Shown here in pieces: positions 23,369 through 32,029 of a stretch of 64,000 bases of DNA. The position numbers and the translations under genes were made by a program. This DNA comes from Antrihabitans auranticaus. GTDB taxonomy: Bacteria; Actinomycetota; Actinomycetes; Mycobacteriales; Mycobacteriaceae. Where the stretch lies: positions 56,573 to 120,572 of the forward strand of contig NZ_JAEMNW010000011.1 of assembly GCF_016481275.1 (NCBI RefSeq). The letters run 5' to 3'. Below the pieces are notes generated by a model. It was not told where the DNA came from. It made no database searches and was given only the letters and a program-made list of their open reading frames with translations. Position 1 is the first letter of the stretch. Each line of letters opens with the position of its first letter.

Positions 23369-23889
23369 TGCTCCGCCCCCGCTTGCTTTCGGTTGCTCTC
23401 GAACCCGTCGATGAAGAGCTTCTCCAATCGTCGGGTCGAACGATAGAACTTACCCACCGCCTTCGTGCTGCCGACGTCGATCACGTGCACGTAGACCGTC
23501 CGCCGGGCCTTGTCGATCTCGAGGACCATCGTGCCCGGGATCAGGTTGAGCACGTCGCAGCACAGCACCAGTACGAGGTCCGACTCGATCTGCAACCGGA
23601 TGCGCAGGACACCGGTCGGCGGCAGCGGACCGGGCCGAATCGCAAGCCAGGCAACCTGCGCGCTCGACTCGAGGGCGTAGTACCCCGTGAGCAAGATCAA
23701 CTGCAAAATCGACAGGACGTGGACGCGGCCTTCGACCCGAACGCGCGGCAGCCGCAGCGACCACATCACGAGTGCGCCGATTACGAGTCCTGCCAGGATG
23801 TTTCCGACACTGATGTCGCCCCACAGCCAGACGTAGACGATCGCCAGCCAGCAGAGGACCGAGATCTGGACCACTCGTTCGCGCGTCAT
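23365..23889 (-). CDS. mnhE: Na+/H+ antiporter subunit E
   Basis: ATG at 23889, overlapping mnhD by 4 bases. The 174 residues have two N-terminal membrane helices (VLCWLAIVYVWLWG, LAGLVIGALVMWS), a third near residue 60, and the family cytoplasmic domain with DVLNLIPGTMVLEID and YVHVIDV. It is needed for assembly of the Mrp complex. A longer open frame upstream is a shadow of mnhD. Confidence 0.92.
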   Translation of the reverse strand: MTRERVVQISVLCWLAIVYVWLWGDISVGNILAGLVIGALVMWSLRLPRVRVEGRVHVLSILQLILLTGYYALESSAQVAWLAIRPGPLPPTGVLRIRLQIESDLVLVLCCDVLNLIPGTMVLEIDKARRTVYVHVIDVGSTKAVGKFYRSTRRLEKLFIDGFESNRKQAGAEQ

Positions 23890-25502
23890 CGTGCGGCTCC
23901 CACTGTTGCGGTGAAGCCCGGTCCGAGGACCGCGTCGATGTAGCCGGAGCGGTCCTGCAGGTCGATGGCCGCGCGTTGCGTGATGCCGATCAGCGGGCCC
24001 GCGAACACTGTCAGCGCGATCCCGACCCCGACGAGTGCGAAGGTGGGAACGAGCATGAACGCGGGCATCCTGCCGACGTCCGCGCGCTTGTGGAACGCGA
24101 CATCGAAGGATTCGTCGATCAGCGCCGAGGGCCCGTTGTCTGCCATGTCGCCCTCCGGCGCATCGGCACGCGGTCGCCAGAATGCCTTCGTCCAGACGCG
24201 TGCCACGACATACAGCGTCAGCAGGCTGGTCACGGTTCCGCCGCCGACCAGCACCCACGCGAGAACACTCGCCTGCTCGGTACCCGCTTGCAGCAGCGCA
24301 ACCTTCCCGATGAACCCGGAGAACGGCGGTATGCCACCGAGATTCAGCGCCGGGATGAGGAACAGCACGCCCAGAACCGGGCTCGCCGCGGCAAGCCCGC
24401 CGAGCCGGCGAAGCGACGCCGACCCGGCTTGCCGCTCGATCAGGCCCACGACGAGGAACAGCGTCGTCTGCACGATGATGTGGTGGGCGACGTAGTAGAC
24501 GGCGCCCGACAGTCCGGTTTCGGTCGAGAGCGCGACACCGAAAACCATGTAGCCGATATGGCTGACGAGGGTGAACGACAGCAGTCGCTTGATATCGCTC
24601 TGTGCGATCGCACCGAAGATGCCGACGAGCATGGTCAGAAGACCTGCCACCATCAGGACGTCGTCGAGTTCACCGCCGGGGAAGAGGAGGGTGTGTGTGC
24701 GAATGATCGCGTACACACCGACTTTCGTCAGCAATCCCGCGAAGACCGCGGTGATCGGTGCCGGCGCGGTCGGGTAGGAGTCCGGTAGCCAGTTCGACAG
24801 CGGGAACACCGCCGCCTTGATGCCGAATGCGACAAGCAGAACCGCATACATCGCGGTACGCGTTCCGGCGGGGACCGTTTCGAGCCGAGTTGCCATCTGC
24901 GCGAGGTTCAGTGTCCCTGTTGCCGCATACGCGAACGCTATGCCACACAGGAAGATCAGCGACGACAGCAGCGACACCATGACGTAGGAGACGCCCGCCC
25001 GCACGCGATCCTCGCTCGCGCCAAGCGTCAGGAGCACGAACGATGCCGCAAGCAGCACCTCGAAGCCGACGTAGAGGTTGAACAGGTCGCCCGCGAGGAA
25101 GGCGTTCGAGATCCCTGCCGACAGCACAAGGTAGGTGGGGGCGAAGATCGACGTCGGCTGATTCTCGGTGCCGTCGCGAACACCCTGACCGACGGCGTAG
25201 ACGATCACGGCAAGCAACACGATCGACGACACGACGAGCATCAACGCAGACAGCCGGTCGACCACCAGCGTTATGCCGATCGGCGAGTCCCAGCCGCCGA
25301 CCTGAATGGCAGTCGTGCCGTCCCGGTCTGCGAGAAAGAGCAGCATCCCCGACACCGCGAGCACGGCGAAGAGGGCGCCGATCGCCGTGTAGCGCTGCAC
25401 ACGTGGCCGGCGGCCGAAGATCAGCGTGATCGCGGCCGCGACGAGGGGAATCAGTACGGGAAGCGGCGCCAGCGAGCCGACGATGTCCGGAACGATCGTC
25501 AT
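23886..25502 (-). CDS. mnhD: Na+/H+ antiporter subunit D
   Basis: ATG at 25502; 538 residues. A proton-conducting subunit of the complex I NuoL/M/N family, with about 14 membrane helices. The conserved Lys region KAAVFPLSNWLPDSYPTAPAP is followed by LLTKVGVYAIIRTH and SDIKRLLSFTLVSHIGYM. Overlaps mnhC and mnhE by 4 bases each. Confidence 0.93.
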   Translation of the reverse strand: MTIVPDIVGSLAPLPVLIPLVAAAITLIFGRRPRVQRYTAIGALFAVLAVSGMLLFLADRDGTTAIQVGGWDSPIGITLVVDRLSALMLVVSSIVLLAVIVYAVGQGVRDGTENQPTSIFAPTYLVLSAGISNAFLAGDLFNLYVGFEVLLAASFVLLTLGASEDRVRAGVSYVMVSLLSSLIFLCGIAFAYAATGTLNLAQMATRLETVPAGTRTAMYAVLLVAFGIKAAVFPLSNWLPDSYPTAPAPITAVFAGLLTKVGVYAIIRTHTLLFPGGELDDVLMVAGLLTMLVGIFGAIAQSDIKRLLSFTLVSHIGYMVFGVALSTETGLSGAVYYVAHHIIVQTTLFLVVGLIERQAGSASLRRLGGLAAASPVLGVLFLIPALNLGGIPPFSGFIGKVALLQAGTEQASVLAWVLVGGGTVTSLLTLYVVARVWTKAFWRPRADAPEGDMADNGPSALIDESFDVAFHKRADVGRMPAFMLVPTFALVGVGIALTVFAGPLIGITQRAAIDLQDRSGYIDAVLGPGFTATVGAAR

Positions 25503-26038
25503 TCGATGTCTCCCTCGGCCTCTTCGGTCGAGAGCAGATCCTTGCGATTGCGCAGCGCTTCGAGCGGAATGGGGTTTCCCTTCGAGTCGAAGGCATCGCC
25601 GCTGCGGCTCGGTTCGCCTGTGATGGGGTCGTCGGAACGGTCCTGGTCGGGGGCGTCCGCGCGAGTGCGGCGCGTTTGCACGCGTACGTCTTCGGGGTCG
25701 TTCTCGACCCGGTCTTCGGTCGTCAGCGTGAAAGATCGGTAACCGAGCGCGAGGACGAACGCGCTGAGGCCCATCGTGATCACGATGGCGGTCAGGATCA
25801 TCGCCTGCGCGAGCGGGTCGGCCATGTTCTCCGGCGTGCTTTCGGCGCCCTCGCGGGTCCGCCCGACGATCGGCGGATTTCCATCCTCGCCGCCGACCGT
25901 CAGGATCAGCAGGTTGATCGAGTTTCCGATGAGCACGGCGCCGAGAAGCATTTTCGTGATGCTCCGTTCCAGAACCAGGTACGTTCCGGCCGAAGCGAGT
26001 ACGCCGATGACGATGAGCAGTCCGAGGTTGGCGGTCAT
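25499..26038 (-). CDS. mnhC: Na+/H+ antiporter subunit C
   Basis: NuoK-like, three membrane helices in the first about 100 residues (LLIVIGVLASAGTYLVLE, KMLLGAVLIGNSINLLIL, AMILTAIVITMGLSAFVLAL). At 179 residues it is longer than the usual about 115, because of a charged hydrophilic C-terminal tail rich in Asp, Arg and Glu. That tail should be in the cytoplasm. Confidence 0.92.
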   Translation of the reverse strand: MTANLGLLIVIGVLASAGTYLVLERSITKMLLGAVLIGNSINLLILTVGGEDGNPPIVGRTREGAESTPENMADPLAQAMILTAIVITMGLSAFVLALGYRSFTLTTEDRVENDPEDVRVQTRRTRADAPDQDRSDDPITGEPSRSGDAFDSKGNPIPLEALRNRKDLLSTEEAEGDIE

Positions 26039-28875
26039 CGCTGCACCCCGTTCGCGGAGAACGTCGGCTTCGATTCCGACGGCGAGTCGAGGCGCGCGCC
26101 GAGACTGCGCAACACGTCCAGGACCAGGCCGACGACGATGAGGTACACGCCGAGATCGAAGAACAGCGCGGTGACGAGCTTGACATCCCCGATCAGCGGG
26201 ATCGACATCTCGAAAGTCGCCGACGACAGCACGGGGGCGCCCAGCAGGATCGAGATCGCCGCGGTGCCCGCGGACACGATCAGTCCGACGCCGAGGATCT
26301 GGCCCGCGTCCACGGGCAAGGCCTCACCGAGTTCGTAGCGACCGCCTGCGAGGTAACGCAGGACCAGTGCCAGACCTGCAGTCAGCCCGCCTGCGAATCC
26401 ACCGCCGGGCGCGTTGTGACCCGCGAAGAAGAAGTAGACCGAGAGCACCATGATCGTCGGGAACACCAGGCGTGTGGTGATCTCGAGAACCAGCGAACGG
26501 TGCCGCGGGTGGATCAGGTCGCCGCCACGCAACCACGTCACGCTGTCGGTCGGCGAGATGTTCGGGGCGGTCGCGTCGGCGACGCGGGGCGCGCTGCCGA
26601 ACCTCCTACTCCGGAACACGAGCGACGCGACACCGGTCGCCGCAACCAGCAGCACCGAGACCTCACCGAGCGTGTCCCAGGCCCTGATGTCGACGAGGAT
26701 GACATTGACGACGTTCTTGCCGTTGCCGAATTCGTAAGCGGCGTTGGGCATTTCGAGCGAAATCCGCGGCGCGGTCCGGGCGTTGATCGCGTAGGCGGCG
26801 ATCGTCGTCAGTGTCGCCCCGACACCGATCGACAGGATCGCGCGGGACACGCGGAAGCCGCGAGCGCCACGGTCGTCGACCTCGGCGGGCAGCTTTCGCA
26901 GCACCAGAACGAAGATCACGAGCGTCAGCGTTTCCACCAGCAACTGCGTCAGCGCGAGGTCGGGCGCACCGTGCAACGCGAAGATGACGCCGCAGCCGTA
27001 GCCGGCAACGCCCACGAGCAGCACGCTCGCGAGGCGGTTCCGCATGACGGTTGCGCCGAGCGCCGTCGCGATCATGACTGCGCCGACGGCCAGCTGCATC
27101 GGTGAGTCCCAGAACCGGAGGTGCAGTTCGTTCCGCGGCCCGATCGCGAGCACGACCATCGGCAAGACGACGAGGGTCGTGAGGATGATCGCCTGCGTCA
27201 GCGGCAGCGAGCCGCGCTGGGTGGAACCGGTCAACCGCATCGAGACCCGGTCGGCCCAGCGCAGCGTGGCGTCGTAGGCGCGGTCCGCGTTTCCGAACAG
27301 CGGGCGCCGCCAACGCACCCGATCGTGCAGGAGATACAGGAACACGCCGCTGACGATCACGAGGACAGTGAGTCCAAGGGCCAGACCGACGCCGTGCCAC
27401 AACGCGAGGTGATAGCCGCCGGGCCCGGGAAGGGTCTGCGCATACCGGACCAGGAGGCCGTCGAGCCATGGTGCCGCGAGCCCGAGGGCGAGACCGCTCA
27501 CGGCGAGCACGGCGGGAACAGCTACCAGCAGGGGACTCGGCGCGTGCAACTGCGCGACCGCCGAACTCGGCTCGGCACGTTCCTTCGCCCCGAAGGCGTC
27601 CCAGACGAAACGCACGCTGTAGGCGACGGTCAGTACCGAACCGAGCACAACCGCGATCAGCACCGCTACGCGTACCGCCGGCGTCAGCGCGGTTGTGGAC
27701 TCGAGTGCTGTGAGTGCGGCTTCCTTGCCGACGAAGCCGATCAGCGGCGGCAGGCCGGCCATGCTCATTGCCGCCAGCGTCGCGATCCCGGCGAGGACCG
27801 GTAGGCGCCTGCCCAGGTGGGCAAGCTTGCGGAGGTCGCGGGTCCCGGTCGAGTGGTCGATGATGCCGACAACCATGAAGAGCGCCGCCTTGAAGAAGGC
27901 ATGCGCGACAAGCATCGTCATTCCGGCGAGCGCGACGTCTTGGCTGCCGACCCCGACCAGGACGGTCAGGAAGCCCAGCTGCGAGACGGTGCCGAACGCG
28001 AGGACCAGCTTCAGGTCGTAGACCTGCAGCGCCCGGCGGCCCGCGAAGAGCATCGACAAGAGCCCGAGCGGGATGATCGTCGCGTGCCAGACGGGCGTCT
28101 CGGCAAAGCCGGGTGCCAGTCGCGCGATGAGGTAGATACCGGCCTTCACCATCGCGGCGGCGTGCAGGTACGCGCTGACCGGCGTCGGTGCGGCCATCGC
28201 ACCGGGCAGCCAGAAGTGCATCGGTACGACGGCGGACTTGCTGAGCGCGCCGATCAGGATCAGGACCACGGCGACGTTCGTCAGCCAGCCGCGGGGCGGG
28301 TTCGCCAGGAGTTCCGAGAGCAGATAGCTGCCGCCGACTTCGCCGATGACGATGAACCCGACCAACATCGCCAGCCCGCCGGCTGTGGTCACGAGCAGCG
28401 CCTGGGTGGCAGCGCGACGGCTCGTCGCGCGTTCGGCGTAGTGGCCGACGAGCAGGAAGGACAGGACGGTCGTGAGTTCCCAGAAGGTGTACAGAACGAG
28501 CAGGTTGTCGCTCGTCACGAGGCCGAACATCGCTCCTGCGAACGCGACCATCTGTGCTGCGAAGACACCGAGCCGTGGTTCGTCGTCCTCGAAGTATCTC
28601 GCGCAGTAGACCAGGACGAGGCTGCCGATGCCGAGGACGAGAACCGACATGATCGCCGCGAGCGAGTCGAAGCGGAGGACGATGTTCATCGACAGTCCGG
28701 GGATCCACTCGACATCGACGCTGCGTTCGGTGTTCCAATTCGCGACTACCCAGCCGAGGCAGACGAGGGGAACGAGCGCGAGCCCGAGGAACGCATTTCG
28801 CCCGAAGTATCGGACGCACACCGGTGCCAGAGCAGCGGCGACCGCGTGTGCGAGCAGTATCTCGAGCAATGGCAC
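26035..28875 (-). CDS. mnhA: Na+/H+ antiporter subunit A (with fused subunit B)
   Basis: GTG start at 28875; 946 residues. The first about 500 residues are NuoL-like with KSAVVPMHFWLPGAMAAPTPVSAYLHAA and the proton-path Lys. The C-terminal about 150 residues are MnhB (FFAGHNAPGGGFAGGLTAGL), so A and B are fused and no separate mnhB exists, as expected in actinobacteria. It is the first gene of the operon. The operon likely serves Na+ and alkaline pH tolerance. Confidence 0.93.
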   Translation of the reverse strand: MPLLEILLAHAVAAALAPVCVRYFGRNAFLGLALVPLVCLGWVVANWNTERSVDVEWIPGLSMNIVLRFDSLAAIMSVLVLGIGSLVLVYCARYFEDDEPRLGVFAAQMVAFAGAMFGLVTSDNLLVLYTFWELTTVLSFLLVGHYAERATSRRAATQALLVTTAGGLAMLVGFIVIGEVGGSYLLSELLANPPRGWLTNVAVVLILIGALSKSAVVPMHFWLPGAMAAPTPVSAYLHAAAMVKAGIYLIARLAPGFAETPVWHATIIPLGLLSMLFAGRRALQVYDLKLVLAFGTVSQLGFLTVLVGVGSQDVALAGMTMLVAHAFFKAALFMVVGIIDHSTGTRDLRKLAHLGRRLPVLAGIATLAAMSMAGLPPLIGFVGKEAALTALESTTALTPAVRVAVLIAVVLGSVLTVAYSVRFVWDAFGAKERAEPSSAVAQLHAPSPLLVAVPAVLAVSGLALGLAAPWLDGLLVRYAQTLPGPGGYHLALWHGVGLALGLTVLVIVSGVFLYLLHDRVRWRRPLFGNADRAYDATLRWADRVSMRLTGSTQRGSLPLTQAIILTTLVVLPMVVLAIGPRNELHLRFWDSPMQLAVGAVMIATALGATVMRNRLASVLLVGVAGYGCGVIFALHGAPDLALTQLLVETLTLVIFVLVLRKLPAEVDDRGARGFRVSRAILSIGVGATLTTIAAYAINARTAPRISLEMPNAAYEFGNGKNVVNVILVDIRAWDTLGEVSVLLVAATGVASLVFRSRRFGSAPRVADATAPNISPTDSVTWLRGGDLIHPRHRSLVLEITTRLVFPTIMVLSVYFFFAGHNAPGGGFAGGLTAGLALVLRYLAGGRYELGEALPVDAGQILGVGLIVSAGTAAISILLGAPVLSSATFEMSIPLIGDVKLVTALFFDLGVYLIVVGLVLDVLRSLGARLDSPSESKPTFSANGVQR

Positions 28876-28973
28876 TCCGTCGTTTGTTGTCAGCGGCGGG
28901 GTGTAGAACGGCGGCGCTGGAAGAACTGCCGTAGGTCCATCTTAGGTAACGCGGCCTTGGGTACTGTGACCCA

Positions 28974-29381
28974 GTGCCCGAGATCCGGACCGCAGCGCTG
29001 GCATATGTGCAGCGCCGACGCCTCCTGCAGACCAGGTCGGTCGACAACCCAGCGTTCTACATGGCCGGCGGGAAGATCGATTTCGGTGAGACCGCGGAAG
29101 AGGCCCTGCACCGCGAGATTCGCGAGGAGCTCGGTACCCGGATCGTGCCGGCGACCGTCGCGGAGCTGGGAATTTTCCGTGCCGAAGCCTATGGCCATCC
29201 GCCCGGCACCCAGCTGCACATGACCTGTTTTCTTGCCGACCTCGTCGACGAGCCACGACCCACCAGCGAGATAGCCGAGCTGCGCTACTTCACCGTCGCC
29301 GAGTACGCCGCGATGGACCACGTCGCACCCGGCTCGATGCTCGTCTTCCGGCATCTGCAAGGCATGGGACTGGTCGACTAG
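28974..29381 (+). CDS. NUDIX hydrolase
   Basis: GTG start; 135 residues. The Nudix box is complete: GKIDFGETAEEALHREIREE followed by LG. Members hydrolyse nucleoside diphosphates linked to other groups, and the substrate cannot be told from sequence. It is divergent from mnhA and its end overlaps the convergent membrane protein gene by 4 bases. Confidence 0.85.
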   Translation: MPEIRTAALAYVQRRRLLQTRSVDNPAFYMAGGKIDFGETAEEALHREIREELGTRIVPATVAELGIFRAEAYGHPPGTQLHMTCFLADLVDEPRPTSEIAELRYFTVAEYAAMDHVAPGSMLVFRHLQGMGLVD

Positions 29382-30733
29382 AGCGCGGAGGAGTCGGAGA
29401 TCCTGCGGAAATGGCCGGGCGTTGCGGGCCGCGGCCGGTAGGTGAGTATCGCGGCCGCACAGCACCCGACGAAGACCGTCATCACGATCGCCACCGCGTT
29501 GTCGTTGAAGAGCTCCGGGTCGCCGTACAGCTTCGGCAGCCCGTAATCGCCCGTCTCCTCGGTCGCGCCGACGAGCGGAATCGTATACGCGCGGGACAGC
29601 GCAAGCGCGGTGAAGGGGATGACCAGGCCGAGCGCGGTGATCGGAGACTCGCTCGCGAAGTTGGACCCGATCGCGTGCCCGGCACCGAGCCCGAGGAGTG
29701 CAAGTCGCAGAACGATCCAGGCATCGCCGGTGCCGAATTCTGGCCACAGCGCTCCGAGCAGCGGGACCAGACCGGCGACGGCCAGGCCGGCAACGGGATG
29801 CGGAACGACGATGGCTGCGCGGAGACCGATTGCGACGGCGAGAATGCCCACGAAGAGGCCGACCCACAGGTCGACCTCGCGGGTCAGCAGACCGTGTGCG
29901 CTGCACACCACAGGCATCGCCGCTGCAGTGATACCGGTCATCGTCAGGACGAACCTGCCGTCGGTGCCCGGCGTCATCCGGGAGATGAAGAAGACAAGAA
30001 CGAAGATCAGCGCGACGACCGACAGCGTGACCGTCCACAGCCGTGGCCGGGGGGAGTCGGCAACATTGGTCAGCCAAGCGCCGAGCAGGCGGTTGACGAC
30101 GACGAACGAAATCACCCCGGCGATCGCGACCTGGACACCGGCGAGCCCGGGATGTGGGGCACGGTAGGACGAATGCGCTGTCGCTGCGGCCGCGGCTGCC
30201 GCGACGATGGCAAGGGCGACCAGCCACCACCAGGGGTCGCCGGCACGGCGCGCAGCCGGATCGAAGACGTCGTGAAACGCCTGCGCTTCACGCATCCACA
30301 CGATCAGCCACGTTGCGACGACCCCGAGCACCAGCGCGAGCTGCAGTGCCCGTCTGCCCCACGATGCTGCGACCGCCGCACCGATCAGGCCGCCGGCAGC
30401 CAGCGCGCGCAGGTAGTACGTGCCCTGGGCGTCGATGCCGGACCCGTCCGGAAGGATCAGCGTCGCGATTCCGACGATGAGCGCGAACCCCGCCGCGGCG
30501 CCCCACGCAAGCTGGCGTGAGCCCCGGCTCGCCAGCAGAACGCACACCGGAACAGCGAGCGCGCCGCCGATCGCCACCGTGTTGGATTGCACGGCAATCC
30601 ACTTCTCGGTGTCGGCGAGTTCGGCAGAGAACGACCAGTTGATCCCGAGGATCGGCGTCGCGACGAATGCTGCGAGCGCACCACACACCACTGCGGCGAT
30701 GGCTGCGATCAGCTCACGAAGGCTTGGCGTCAC
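29378..30733 (-). CDS. polytopic membrane protein of unknown function, 451 residues
   Basis: I chose the GTG at 30733, which overlaps the upstream gene by 20 bases; the frame extends to 30784. About 12 hydrophobic segments are spread across the length, with short charged loops. There are no transporter signature motifs that I recognise. It pairs with the upstream membrane protein gene, suggesting a shared function, perhaps envelope-related. Confidence 0.7.
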   Translation of the reverse strand: MTPSLRELIAAIAAVVCGALAAFVATPILGINWSFSAELADTEKWIAVQSNTVAIGGALAVPVCVLLASRGSRQLAWGAAAGFALIVGIATLILPDGSGIDAQGTYYLRALAAGGLIGAAVAASWGRRALQLALVLGVVATWLIVWMREAQAFHDVFDPAARRAGDPWWWLVALAIVAAAAAAATAHSSYRAPHPGLAGVQVAIAGVISFVVVNRLLGAWLTNVADSPRPRLWTVTLSVVALIFVLVFFISRMTPGTDGRFVLTMTGITAAAMPVVCSAHGLLTREVDLWVGLFVGILAVAIGLRAAIVVPHPVAGLAVAGLVPLLGALWPEFGTGDAWIVLRLALLGLGAGHAIGSNFASESPITALGLVIPFTALALSRAYTIPLVGATEETGDYGLPKLYGDPELFNDNAVAIVMTVFVGCCAAAILTYRPRPATPGHFRRISDSSAL

Positions 30734-31997
30734 CGGGAGACGGTACCTCAGCTCGCCGGAGCGTGGCCTGCGAGAACCAACCAACCGCCACGGTTCCTAG
30801 CGCGCAGGCGATGACGACAGCGGTCGCGGCGAGCCGCGTCGAACTGTTCGGGTAAGTGACAGTGTCCGTTGTCGCGGCGAACGCGATGCCGGTGGTGGGG
30901 ACGGAGAGGGCTATGGATACGGCGAGCGGGCCGGCTCCGGGAAGGCTCACACCCATCGCGAAGCCGCCGAGGGCGGCGATGGCGAGCAAGGACATGAACG
31001 ACGCCGGTTCGAGGACGGCTGCAACGGCAAGAAGTGCAAATACGATCCGCAACGGCCGATGGTGCAGGCGCACACCGAGTGCCAAGCCTGCGAGCAGCGC
31101 GGCCGCGACGAGCAACAACCACCAGCGGCTGTCCCGGGGCAGTAGCGACACATCGGACCCGCCGGCCAGATGACTGGCCGCAACCACTGCAGTCGTCGTC
31201 AGCAGAAACGCGCCCGACCACGGACCGTCCATGCGAGCAAGGACGATCGCCGCGACGAGGGTGGTAGCGAACAACATCGTCATCGCAACGAGGACGTCGA
31301 TCCGGCGCTCTACCAGCCACTGCGCCGCCAGGTATTCGGTTGCGATCATCGCGATCGTAAGTGCGACCGCTGCCAGTGCGAGGCGCGGCTGACGCGGCGA
31401 ATCACCGCTCGCGGGCGGTCGGGCAACAAGTGCGCTGGCGACGGCCGCGACCGCTGCGATCGCGAACGGCCACACGGGTGGGGACGGCATCATCGGCTCG
31501 ACTGCGAGCGCGGACCGGCTGATCGGCCGATACGTGAAATCTTGCAGGGACAGATGCTTGAGCAGCATTGCGCCGAAGAACCCGGCCACGACCGCGACCG
31601 CCGCAGATGCGGCGCTTCGCCGCCATGCAGTGGCAGCGACGGCGCCGAGCGCGATTCCCGCAAAGACTGCCGCGGCGATCGACACCTGGGTCTCGAGTTC
31701 GTCGGAGACGGGGATCCGCAACACCGCTTGCAGGGTCGTCGCAGTGGCCGCGGTCGGCCACGCCCAACGCGAGTTGCGAAGGGCAGCGCACACACAGACC
31801 GCGACGACCGCAGCCAGCGGGGCCGCGATGGGTGACACGGAGACGAGGTCGACGACCAGCTCGATCGGCAGGTCCACGGCGCCCGGAACGTGCCCGATCG
31901 CGGCACGTGGATCGGCGATTGCGAGGGCAGACGTCAGTGCGATCGCGAACGCCGCGACCGCTTCGAGCCACCGGGCGGCGTGGCGTTGCGCACCCAT
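30714..31997 (-). CDS. polytopic membrane protein of unknown function, 427 residues
   Basis: ATG at 31997 with GGAGG 6 bases upstream, better than the GTG at 32003. About 12 predicted membrane segments, rich in Ala and Val. Similar in size and layout to the downstream protein but without obvious sequence identity. It starts 33 bases after the CDC48-like ATPase gene, in the same direction, so all three may be one operon. Function not recognised. Confidence 0.7.
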   Translation of the reverse strand: MGAQRHAARWLEAVAAFAIALTSALAIADPRAAIGHVPGAVDLPIELVVDLVSVSPIAAPLAAVVAVCVCAALRNSRWAWPTAATATTLQAVLRIPVSDELETQVSIAAAVFAGIALGAVAATAWRRSAASAAVAVVAGFFGAMLLKHLSLQDFTYRPISRSALAVEPMMPSPPVWPFAIAAVAAVASALVARPPASGDSPRQPRLALAAVALTIAMIATEYLAAQWLVERRIDVLVAMTMLFATTLVAAIVLARMDGPWSGAFLLTTTAVVAASHLAGGSDVSLLPRDSRWWLLLVAAALLAGLALGVRLHHRPLRIVFALLAVAAVLEPASFMSLLAIAALGGFAMGVSLPGAGPLAVSIALSVPTTGIAFAATTDTVTYPNSSTRLAATAVVIACALGTVAVGWFSQATLRRAEVPSPGDAKPS

Positions 31998-32029
31998 TTG
32001 CACCCTCCGAACGTACTCCCGATCGTGAG

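Noticed and set aside
23890..26186. Upstream extension of the minus-strand frame that contains mnhE or mnhD codons
   Set aside because: The extensions cross neighbouring mnh genes in other frames; true starts are set by 4 base overlaps.
27817..29223. 468-codon plus-strand frame
   Set aside because: Antisense to mnhA and overlapping the NUDIX gene; low-complexity charged shadow.
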